Source: Sphingomonas sp. S2M10
Lineage (GTDB): Bacteria > Pseudomonadota > Alphaproteobacteria > Sphingomonadales > Sphingomonadaceae
Assembly (NCBI RefSeq): GCF_012650175.1
Contig: NZ_JAAILI010000086.1
Span: 1-64,000, forward strand
Direction of reading: 5' to 3'
DNA: 64,000 nucleotides
Every line of letters starts with the position of its first letter. Position 1 is the stretch's first letter. Positions 41,492 through 48,253 of the stretch are shown one piece after another. Position numbers and translations under genes: made by a program. The notes below the pieces were generated by a model, which saw only the letters and a program-made list of their open reading frames with translations, was not told the origin of the DNA and ran no database searches.

Positions 41492-43258
41492 CTATAGGTC
41501 CGCTTCGGTGCCTTCCGCAACTGTAACGGCTGCAACCAGTCCGCGCAGCGCATTGCCGAGCAGGAAACCGTTCGCGAGATCCTCGGGGCGGAGGTCGCCT
41601 TCGACTGCGCGACCGCTGCCGAGCAGCTCGGCGCGCAGCGCGCCGGGCAGGAGGCCGCGCGAGAGCGGCGGCGTAACCAGCATGCCGTTGCGCTCGACGA
41701 ACAGCGAGGTGAAGCTGCCCTCGGTGCAATAGCCCTCCGCGTCGGTGAACACGACCTCCCAGGTACCGGCGGCGCGGCGCGGCGCATCATAGACGGCGCG
41801 GCGGGTGGTCTTGTGGGCCAGGCGGAAATCCTGCGCGGGCACGGAATGGGGAACGATCCGGACCTTTATCGGCCCCGCAGGGGTGGTTGGCAGCGGCGAG
41901 ATCCCGATCGACACTGCGCCAGAGGATCCCAGCAACAGCCGCACCTTGGCTGCGGCGCGCAGCCGGAAGGTCGCCGCCTGCAGCTCGTTGCGAACGACAT
42001 GGCGGTCGAACGGGAAACCAAAGGTCTCGGCGCTGTCGCGAATGCGTTCGAGATGGCGTTCGAGCAGCAGGATGCCCTCTTCGGGATCGAATCGCATCGT
42101 CTCGATCAGGTCGAAGCCCGGCTCATCCATCGTCACGAACGCCCCCTTGGCGCGGCACTCCGCCCATTCGCTGTCGGCATAGGAGTCGGCGATGACCCCT
42201 GAGCCGAGGCCGAGGCGGGCGCGGCCGGCCGCATCGATGGCCAAGGTGCGGATCGCGACGTTGAATTCGGCCCCACCATCGGCATCGATCCTCCCTATCG
42301 AACCGGTATAGACGCCACGCGCGCTGGGTTCGACTTCGGCGATTACCTGCATTGCACGGATCTTCGGCGCGCCGGTCACCGATCCGCAGGGGAACAACGC
42401 GGCGAGCGCGTCAACGGCTCCGAGGCTTTCGTTCAGGCGCGCGGTGACCGTCGAGGTCATCTGGTGGACGGTGGGATAGGTCTCGACCTGGAAGAGCTGC
42501 GGCACCGTGACGCTGCCCGGCTGGGCGACGCGGCCGAGATCGTTGCGCATCAGGTCGACGATCATCAGGTTCTCGGCGCGCTGCTTGGGATCGGTCGCGA
42601 GCTCCCGGGCAAGCGCGGCGTCGATCGCGGGATCGGCGTCGCGCGGCGCGGTGCCTTTCATCGGGCGGGCGGTGAGGGTGCCGTCCTCCAGCGTGAAGAA
42701 GAGCTCGGGCGAGAGGCTGAGCAGCCATTGTTCCCCCGTCGCGACCAGCGCGCCATGGCCCGCGGCGGCGCGGGCGCGGAGCAGCGCGTAGAGCGCGGCG
42801 GGATCGCCCGCGACCGGCACCTCGGCGCGGAAGGTGAGGTTGGCCTGATAGATGTCGCCGGCTTCTATATAAGAGAGCACGCGCGCGAGGGCGGTGTCAT
42901 AGGCGGCGCGGTCAAGCAGCGGGCGGGGGCGTCCGGCCCAGGCGCCGGCGGGGTCGGGGAGCAGCGCTGGGACCGCGTCGGCGGGCAGCCGCTGGTGGCC
43001 GCGAAACAGGCCGAACCAGAGCAGCGGGCCTTCCGTCTCGCGCATGGGCGCGGCGGCTTCGAGCGCGGCGCCGGCCTCATAGGCGAGCCAGCCGGCTGCA
43101 TCCAAACCCTCGGCAGCCGCCACGCGCAGGCGGTCCAGCGCGGGCGCCACGTCGTCCAGCCGGTGCGCGACGACGATTCCGACGGGATCGACATAGAGGC
43201 GCGCCTCGCCATCGGCGCGCGCGTCGTCGAGCAGGACGAAGGGGGGACGCAAAACCAT
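41492..43258 (-). CDS. pabB: aminodeoxychorismate synthase I fused to aminodeoxychorismate lyase (PabB-PabC)
   Basis: The 588-residue protein joins the two final steps of p-aminobenzoate synthesis for folate. Residues 1 to about 385 are PabB, with the PabB-type Lys in RPMKGTAPRD (anthranilate synthase has Ala there), ENLMIVDLMRNDLGRV and FPCGSVTGAPKIRAMQ. The rest is a class IV PLP lyase: METxRF-like entry (ETMRFDPEEGILLLERHLERI), the PLP Lys in HKTTRRAVYD and CTEGSFTSLFVE. The glutamine-amidotransferase partner PabA is not in the window. The start at 43258 leaves a 79 bp divergent gap that contains a (CG)8 tract. Confidence 0.9.
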   Translation of the reverse strand: MVLRPPFVLLDDARADGEARLYVDPVGIVVAHRLDDVAPALDRLRVAAAEGLDAAGWLAYEAGAALEAAAPMRETEGPLLWFGLFRGHQRLPADAVPALLPDPAGAWAGRPRPLLDRAAYDTALARVLSYIEAGDIYQANLTFRAEVPVAGDPAALYALLRARAAAGHGALVATGEQWLLSLSPELFFTLEDGTLTARPMKGTAPRDADPAIDAALARELATDPKQRAENLMIVDLMRNDLGRVAQPGSVTVPQLFQVETYPTVHQMTSTVTARLNESLGAVDALAALFPCGSVTGAPKIRAMQVIAEVEPSARGVYTGSIGRIDADGGAEFNVAIRTLAIDAAGRARLGLGSGVIADSYADSEWAECRAKGAFVTMDEPGFDLIETMRFDPEEGILLLERHLERIRDSAETFGFPFDRHVVRNELQAATFRLRAAAKVRLLLGSSGAVSIGISPLPTTPAGPIKVRIVPHSVPAQDFRLAHKTTRRAVYDAPRRAAGTWEVVFTDAEGYCTEGSFTSLFVERNGMLVTPPLSRGLLPGALRAELLGSGRAVEGDLRPEDLANGFLLGNALRGLVAAVTVAEGTEADL

Positions 43259-43307
43259 CAGTCCGCTGAAATGCAGAGCCGCGCCGCGAAGGGCAAGCCT
43301 TGGTTGC

Positions 43308-43323
43308 CGCGCGCGCGCGCGCG
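43308..43323. repeat. (CG)8 alternating tract in divergent promoter region
   Basis: Sixteen bases of perfect C-G alternation lie in the 79 bp gap between the divergent pabB and metallo-hydrolase genes. A shorter (CG)6 run occurs at 59201-59212 between metX and hisC, also divergent. Such tracts can adopt Z-form under negative supercoiling and are length-variable. Confidence 0.5.
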
Positions 43324-43337
43324 GGGTAGCGAGATGC

Positions 43338-44018
43338 ATGGCTTCCGATCCCAACGTCGCCCAGCCGCTGCTTCGTGCGGCGATCGTGCCCGTCACCCCG
43401 CTCCAGCAGAACTGCACCCTGCTCTGGTGTACGAAGACAATGCGCGGCGCCTTCGTCGATCCGGGCGGCGACCTCGACCGGTTGCGCGCGGCGGCGAAAC
43501 AGCACGGCGTTACCATCGAGAAGCTGCTGATTACCCATGGCCATATCGACCATTGCGGCTCGGCCGGCATTTTCGCCGAGGAGCTGGGCGTGCCGATCGA
43601 AGGGCCGCACGAGGCCGATCGCTACTGGATCGCGCGGCTGGAGGATGACGGCCGCGCCTACCGCGTCCCGGGCCGGCCGTTCGAGCCGAATCGCTGGCTG
43701 GTGCAGGGCGACCAGGTGACGGTGGGCGAGCTGGTGCTCGACGTCTATCACTGCCCGGGACACACCCCGGGCCATGTCGTTTTCCACCATCCCGAATCGC
43801 AGCTGGCGATCGTCGGCGACGTGCTGTTCCAGGGATCGATCGGCCGCACCGATTTCCCGCTAGGTAACCACCAGGACCTGATCGACGCGATCACCACTCG
43901 GCTCTGGCCGCTGGGGGACGAAACGGTGTTTGTCCCCGGCCACGGCCAGCCCAGCAATTTCGGCCAGGAGCGGCGCACCAACCCGTTCGTTGCCGATTCG
44001 GTGCTGGCGCGCGCCTGA
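43338..44018 (+). CDS. YcbL-like glyoxalase II family metallo-hydrolase
   Basis: The 226-residue protein has the metallo-beta-lactamase-fold signature LLITHGHIDHCGS (HxHxDH), then His in YHCPGHTPGHVVF, a bridging Asp in LAIVGDVLFQGSIGRTDFP and a final His in VFVPGHGQPS, giving two complete metal sites. The FQGSIGRTDFP segment is typical of YcbL-type single-domain glyoxalase II enzymes, which hydrolyse S-lactoylglutathione or similar thioesters. It is preceded by the (CG)8 tract, and its stop is four bases from the convergent MAPEG stop. Confidence 0.87.
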   Translation: MASDPNVAQPLLRAAIVPVTPLQQNCTLLWCTKTMRGAFVDPGGDLDRLRAAAKQHGVTIEKLLITHGHIDHCGSAGIFAEELGVPIEGPHEADRYWIARLEDDGRAYRVPGRPFEPNRWLVQGDQVTVGELVLDVYHCPGHTPGHVVFHHPESQLAIVGDVLFQGSIGRTDFPLGNHQDLIDAITTRLWPLGDETVFVPGHGQPSNFGQERRTNPFVADSVLARA

Positions 44019-44022
44019 CGAC

Positions 44023-44424
44023 TCAGTGCAGCGGGTTAGAACCCGTATAGCCGAGCCACGCAGCATAGAGCCCGAGCCCGGCGACGATCAGGAAGGTGGT
44101 GAGCGCGCCGATCTCCCGGCCGCGTCGCCAGCCATCCATGCCGAAACCGTGGAGCACGCGGCCGATCAGATAGACGGCCGCGACGATCCACAGATAGAAT
44201 TGCGTGCCCTGAGCCAGCTCGATCAGGCCGATCAGGATCAGCACGAAGGGCGTATATTCGACGAAATTCATCTGCGCGCGCATGCGCGCGATGAGGCGCG
44301 GGCTGCCGCCGTCGCCGGTCAGCACCTTTTCCGCCATGCGAATCTGGATGACGCGAATCGCCAGCCACAGGTTGATCAGCGCCGCGGCGCCGGCGCTGGT
44401 GAGTGTTACCGGCAGAAAAAACAT
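44023..44424 (-). CDS. MAPEG-family membrane protein
   Basis: The 133-residue protein has four hydrophobic segments and the MAPEG features: RMRAQMNFVEYTPFVLILIGLIEL (the Asn/Glu-rich FVEY-type motif near residue 55) and VLHGFGM after a third helix. MAPEG proteins are membrane-bound glutathione-dependent or eicosanoid-type enzymes; the bacterial ones are largely uncharacterised. The start ATG at 44424 has AGGGGGA upstream on the coding strand. The 203 bp gap beyond it (44425-44627) holds the rpmF promoter. Confidence 0.8.
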   Translation of the reverse strand: MFFLPVTLTSAGAAALINLWLAIRVIQIRMAEKVLTGDGGSPRLIARMRAQMNFVEYTPFVLILIGLIELAQGTQFYLWIVAAVYLIGRVLHGFGMDGWRRGREIGALTTFLIVAGLGLYAAWLGYTGSNPLH

Positions 44425-44561
44425 GCGCGTCCCCCTAAAACCAAGGTGCGAACCCCTGCCACGTGCGGCTTCTGCTTGCAACGCGGAGGAGAATCGCTAT
44501 ACGCGCGGGCTCGCTTCGTGACCTGTCCGCTGGTCCGGCGAGCGGCCGGCCTAGCCGTCGC

Positions 44562-44590
44562 TTGCCCGAACTACCCTGTGGGCGTATCGC
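44562..44590 (+). promoter_or_regulatory. candidate promoter for rpmF-plsX-fabH
   Basis: TTGCCC (44562-44567) and TATCGC (44585-44590) are 17 bp apart, about 38 bp before the rpmF ATG. The -35 fits the alphaproteobacterial CTTGCC type and the -10 is weak. It is the only reasonable pair I found in the 203 bp gap. Confidence 0.35.
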
Positions 44591-44627
44591 GACTTATTGA
44601 TTCATTTAGCTTGTTGAAGGTGCCGAA

Positions 44628-44807
44628 ATGGCCGTTCCTAAGAGAAAGACCTCGCCGTCGAAGCGTGGCATGCGTCGTTCGCACGATGCGCTGACCGTCG
44701 AATCGTTCCAGGAGTGCCCGAACTGCGGCGAACTCAAGCGTCCGCACAACCTGTGCAACGCGTGCGGCCACTATAACGGCCGTGAAATCGTTTCGGTCGA
44801 GGGCTGA
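44628..44807 (+). CDS. rpmF: 50S ribosomal protein L32
   Basis: The 59-residue protein MAVPKRKTSPSKRGMRRSH onward is L32 of the large ribosomal subunit. It has a zinc ribbon with CPNCG and CNACG and the usual basic N-terminus that inserts into 23S rRNA, and the Lys/His-rich ELKRPHNLCNACG segment. Length is typical. GAAGG at 44616-44620 lies seven bases before the ATG. It heads the rpmF-plsX-fabH cluster conserved in most bacteria, linking ribosome and lipid synthesis. Confidence 0.97.
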   Translation: MAVPKRKTSPSKRGMRRSHDALTVESFQECPNCGELKRPHNLCNACGHYNGREIVSVEG

Positions 44808-44836
44808 ACCACGTTCCGCAACGGGGGGTTGCCGGT

Positions 44837-45868
44837 ATGACTGTTCCCTCGCGGATCGCCGTCGATGCAATGGGCGGCGATGAGGGGGTCGCCGTCATGC
44901 TCGCCGGCGCTGCACGTGCACGTCGCCGCTTCGAGGGGATGGAATTCCTCCTCGTCGGCGACGAGTCGCGTATCCGTGATGGGCTGAAGGCGCATCCCAA
45001 TCTGGCAGCCGCGTGCGAGATCGTCCACGCGGCCGAAGTCGTTGCGTCCGACGCCAAGCCGAGCCAGGCGATCCGCCGTGCCAAGACGACGTCGATGGGC
45101 ATTGCGATCGATCTGGTGAAGCAGGGCCGCGCCGGCGCGGCCGTGTCTTCGGGCAATACCGGCGCGTTGATGGCGATGGCCAAGCTGTCGCTCCGCACCA
45201 TGGCGGGGATCGACCGGCCGGCGCTCGCCGCGCTGATGCCGTCGCTGGGCGACAACGACACGGTGATGCTCGATCTCGGCGCCAATACCGAGGTGGACCA
45301 GCGCAACCTGGTGCAGTTCGCGGTGATGGGCGCGGCCTATGCGCGCACCGCGCTCGATCTCGCGCGCCCGCGCGTCGCGCTGCTCAACATCGGCACCGAA
45401 GAGATGAAGGGCACCGAGAGCATCCGCGATGCCGCCGCCCAGCTGCGCGCGGCCAAGCATCTGCCGCTCGAATTCACCGGTTTCATCGAAGGCAACCGGC
45501 TGTCGCGCGGCGATGTCGACGTGATCGTCTGCGACGGCTTTTCGGGCAATATCGCGCTCAAGACCGCCGAGGGCACCGCGCGGTTCGTGGCGGACCTGCT
45601 GCGCCGCGCGTTCAGCTCCTCGCTGCGCTCCAAGGTCGGGTTCCTGATCTCGAAGCCCGCGACCGAGCTGCTGCGCCACCATCTCGACCCGAACAACCAT
45701 AATGGTGCCGTTTTCCTCGGGCTGAACGGCATCGTCGTGAAGAGCCATGGCGGCGCGAACGAAGTCGGCGTGGATACCGCGATCGGCTTCGCCGCCAAGA
45801 TGGTGCGCGACGAACTGACCCGGCGCATTGCCGAGGATTTGGGGAACTTCGAGGCCAAGGCCGCGTAA
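44837..45868 (+). CDS. plsX: phosphate acyltransferase PlsX
   Basis: The 343-residue protein makes acyl-phosphate from acyl-ACP for phospholipid synthesis. It opens with IAVDAMGGDEGVAVML, the family signature, and contains KTTSMGIAIDLVKQG, AAVSSGNTGALMAMA and VDVIVCDGFSGNIALKTAEG. All blocks are present and length is normal. It lies between rpmF (29 bp upstream) and fabH (21 bp downstream), in the same transcription unit. Confidence 0.96.
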   Translation: MTVPSRIAVDAMGGDEGVAVMLAGAARARRRFEGMEFLLVGDESRIRDGLKAHPNLAAACEIVHAAEVVASDAKPSQAIRRAKTTSMGIAIDLVKQGRAGAAVSSGNTGALMAMAKLSLRTMAGIDRPALAALMPSLGDNDTVMLDLGANTEVDQRNLVQFAVMGAAYARTALDLARPRVALLNIGTEEMKGTESIRDAAAQLRAAKHLPLEFTGFIEGNRLSRGDVDVIVCDGFSGNIALKTAEGTARFVADLLRRAFSSSLRSKVGFLISKPATELLRHHLDPNNHNGAVFLGLNGIVVKSHGGANEVGVDTAIGFAAKMVRDELTRRIAEDLGNFEAKAA

Positions 45869-45889
45869 GGACGAGGTAGAAGGGGTCGC

Positions 45890-46861
45890 ATGACCGTACG
45901 TTCGGTGATTCTCGGTACGGGTTCCGCCCTGCCGGCACAGCGTGTTTCCAACGCGGAGCTGGCGGAGCGCGTCGATACCAGCGACGAGTGGATCGTCGAG
46001 CGGACGGGCATCCGCTTCCGCCACATCGCCGGGCCGGAGGAAACCACCGGCACGCTGGCCGCGGACGCGGCGCGGGCGGCGCTCGAATCGGCCGGGATCG
46101 AGGCATCGTCGATCGACCTGATCGTGCTGGCCACCGCCACCCCGGACCAGACCTTCCCCGCCACGGCCACGCGCGTGCAGAACGCGCTCGGCATCCTCGA
46201 TTGCGTCGCCTTCGACGTTGCCGCGGTGTGCTCGGGCTTCCTCTATGCGGTGCAGGTCGCCGATTCGATGCTGCGCGCGGGCGTCCATCGCCGCGCGCTG
46301 GTGATCGGTGCCGAGACGTTCAGCCGCCTGCTCGACTGGGAAGACCGCACCACCTGCGTCCTGTTCGGCGACGGTGCCGGCGCGATCGTGCTGGATGCGC
46401 AGGACGTGGAGGGCGCGGCGCCGCAGGGCATTCTGGCCACCAAGCTTCACGCCGACGGCCGCTACAACGACCTTCTGTATGTCGATGGCGGCGTCTCGAC
46501 TACCGGCACCGTTGGCAAGCTGCGCATGAAGGGGCGGGAGGTGTTCCGCCACGCCGTGACCAACCTCGCCGCGGTGATGCAGGAATCGCTTGCCGCCGCC
46601 GGGCTTCAGCCGAGCGATGTCGACTGGGTGGTGCCGCATCAGGCCAATGCGCGTATTCTGGACGCCACGGCGCGCAAACTGGATCTCGCGGCCGAAAAGG
46701 TGATCGTCACAGTCGATCGCCACGCCAACACCTCGGCAGCCTCGGTGCCGCTCGCATTGGATGCTGCGGTGCGGGATGGCCGGATCAAGCGAGGCGACCT
46801 ACTCGTTTTGGAAGCGATGGGCGGCGGATTTACCTGGGGCGCGGCGGTCGTCCGCTTCTAG
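45890..46861 (+). CDS. fabH: 3-oxoacyl-ACP synthase III
   Basis: The 323-residue condensing enzyme starts fatty-acid synthesis from acetyl-CoA and malonyl-ACP. The catalytic triad is complete: Cys in FDVAAVCSGFLYA near residue 112, His in WVVPHQANARIL near 249 and Asn in DRHANTSAASVPLAL near 279. The C-terminal GGGFTWGAAVVRF is the family's closing signature. It is the last gene of the rpmF-plsX-fabH unit; ihfA follows after 141 bp. Confidence 0.96.
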   Translation: MTVRSVILGTGSALPAQRVSNAELAERVDTSDEWIVERTGIRFRHIAGPEETTGTLAADAARAALESAGIEASSIDLIVLATATPDQTFPATATRVQNALGILDCVAFDVAAVCSGFLYAVQVADSMLRAGVHRRALVIGAETFSRLLDWEDRTTCVLFGDGAGAIVLDAQDVEGAAPQGILATKLHADGRYNDLLYVDGGVSTTGTVGKLRMKGREVFRHAVTNLAAVMQESLAAAGLQPSDVDWVVPHQANARILDATARKLDLAAEKVIVTVDRHANTSAASVPLALDAAVRDGRIKRGDLLVLEAMGGGFTWGAAVVRF

Positions 46862-47002
46862 GCGTTCTGCGATATCCCCATTTTGGACAAATTACGTGTT
46901 TTTCCAGAATATGTCTGAGGCGTTACTGCGGCTTCAACATCAATCTTGATAGCGCGTAACAATCTGATACGGGTACCTTAGTACACGAAAGGAATTGCCG
47001 GA

Positions 47003-47302
47003 ATGAATGCTGCGGGAACGCTGACCAGGGCAGACTTGGCCGAGTCGCTGCATCGCGAGGTGGGGCTGTCGCGTGCCGACGCGGCGCGCATCGTCGAGCA
47101 GATCCTGAAGCACATGTGCGAGGCGCTGGCGAAGGGCGAAAACGTCAAGATTTCCGGGTTCGGCAGCTTCGTGTTGCGAGACAAGGGCGAGCGGGTCGGC
47201 CGCAATCCCAAAACCGGGGTGGAAGTGCCGATCGCGCCGCGCCGCGTGCTCACCTTCCGCGCCAGCCAGATGATGCGCGACCGCATCGTCTCAGCCCGCT
47301 GA
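47003..47302 (+). CDS. ihfA: integration host factor subunit alpha
   Basis: The 99-residue protein is a DNA-bending HU/IHF-fold subunit. It has LTRADLAESLHREVGLSRADAARIVEQ, then GENVKISGFGSFVLRDKGERVGRNPKTG with the beta-arm Pro-Lys-Thr-Gly region that intercalates DNA. Alpha rather than beta or HU is indicated by the sequence NVKISGFGSF and by its place after fabH and before merR. It has its own upstream gap (46862-47002, 141 bp), in which I see AT-richer sequence but no convincing promoter. Confidence 0.93.
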   Translation: MNAAGTLTRADLAESLHREVGLSRADAARIVEQILKHMCEALAKGENVKISGFGSFVLRDKGERVGRNPKTGVEVPIAPRRVLTFRASQMMRDRIVSAR

Positions 47303-47309
47303 GGTCCCG

Positions 47310-47639
47310 ATGTCGGCGACCGAAAAGGCCGCCGGCGCGTTGCGGACCATAGGTGAGCTCGCCGCTGAAATCGGCAGGCCGCAGCATATCTTGCGCTATT
47401 GGGAAACCCGGTTTCCCCAGCTGAAGCCTCTCACCCGTGCGGGCAACCGCCGGTATTATCGACCCGATGACGTGGCGCTGGTGCGCCGCATCCATCACCT
47501 CCTCAGCGAGGAGGGCTACACCATCCGCGGCGTCCAGCGCCTGCTGGCCGAGGAAAAGGCGGCACGCGGCAAGAACCGCGCCGTGGAATTACAGGCGATC
47601 CGCGACTCGCTGGCGCAGGCGCTGGACGAAGATCGCTGA
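47310..47639 (+). CDS. MerR-family transcriptional regulator
   Basis: The 109-residue protein has a MerR winged helix-turn-helix (RTIGELAAEIGRPQHILRYWETRFPQLKP, then RRYYRPDDVALVRRIHHLL) and a short dimerisation helix. Unlike metal sensors it has no C-terminal Cys cluster or effector domain, so its signal is unknown. It is seven bases after ihfA, an arrangement conserved in alphaproteobacteria. It converges on sixA. Confidence 0.9.
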   Translation: MSATEKAAGALRTIGELAAEIGRPQHILRYWETRFPQLKPLTRAGNRRYYRPDDVALVRRIHHLLSEEGYTIRGVQRLLAEEKAARGKNRAVELQAIRDSLAQALDEDR

Positions 47640-47686
47640 CGAAGGTGAAGGGCGAGGGTGAGGCTTCTCCCCCTCGTCGCTTCGTC
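47638..47686. terminator. hairpin between convergent merR and sixA
   Basis: Nested inverted sequences are visible: GACGAAG (47638-47644) with CTTCGTC (47680-47686), and CGAGGG (47653-47658) with CCCTCG (47671-47676). In the 80 bp gap between two convergent genes this may terminate in both directions. There is no T-run, so it is not a canonical intrinsic terminator. Confidence 0.35.
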
Positions 47687-47719
47687 GGCAGGCTCTATCG
47701 GTGGGCTTGCCACGTGTCC

Positions 47720-48253
47720 TCAGGCGTCTGGGCCGAGACTGGGATCAAGATCGCGCGGACGGATGAAGCGGACCAGTTCGGCCTCCGCGCCCGATGCCTC
47801 GGCCCAATGGGCAATGTCGAAGCGCAGTTCGGCCAACGTCGCGGTGGGAAATTTCTCCGCCGCTGCGTCGCGCAGCGGGCCCGGCGTGCGGACACGATCC
47901 AGCACCAGCTCCTCCAGCCCCGGATTATGCCCGGAAAGCAGCACCGTGTCGGCGCCGTCCGGCAGCGCCTCGACCGCGTCGAGCAGCGTGCCGAGCGAAG
48001 CCAGATACAGCTTCTGGTCCCAGGCCGGTTCGATCGCCGCGCCATAGCCATGCGCGACCTGTCCCAGCGTTTCCTGTACCCGCACCGCCGGCGAGGCGAT
48101 GGCATGATCGAAGCGCAGGCCCTGATCGCGCAGATAGCGGCCCATCGCCATCGCGGCGCGCTGGCCCTTGGGGTTGAGAGGGCGGTCGAAATCGCGCGCG
48201 ACCGGATCGTCCCAACCGGACTTGGCGTGGCGGAGGACGAGAAGGGTCTTCAT
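47720..48253 (-). CDS. SixA-like histidine phosphatase
   Basis: The 177-residue protein has the RHG-type catalytic motif as LVLRHAKSGW at the N-terminus and a second catalytic His in VLLSGHNPGLEEL near residue 110. This is the SixA/histidine phosphatase branch that removes phosphate from histidines in phosphorelay proteins, although actual substrates in alphaproteobacteria are unknown. Its start overlaps the stop of the upstream helicase gene as ATGA. Confidence 0.82.
   Translation of the reverse strand: MKTLLVLRHAKSGWDDPVARDFDRPLNPKGQRAAMAMGRYLRDQGLRFDHAIASPAVRVQETLGQVAHGYGAAIEPAWDQKLYLASLGTLLDAVEALPDGADTVLLSGHNPGLEELVLDRVRTPGPLRDAAAEKFPTATLAELRFDIAHWAEASGAEAELVRFIRPRDLDPSLGPDA

Noticed and set aside
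46862..47002. Promoter pair TTGATA / GATACG before ihfA
   Set aside because: Spacing of 14 bp is too short for a sigma-70-type promoter, so it was not listed.
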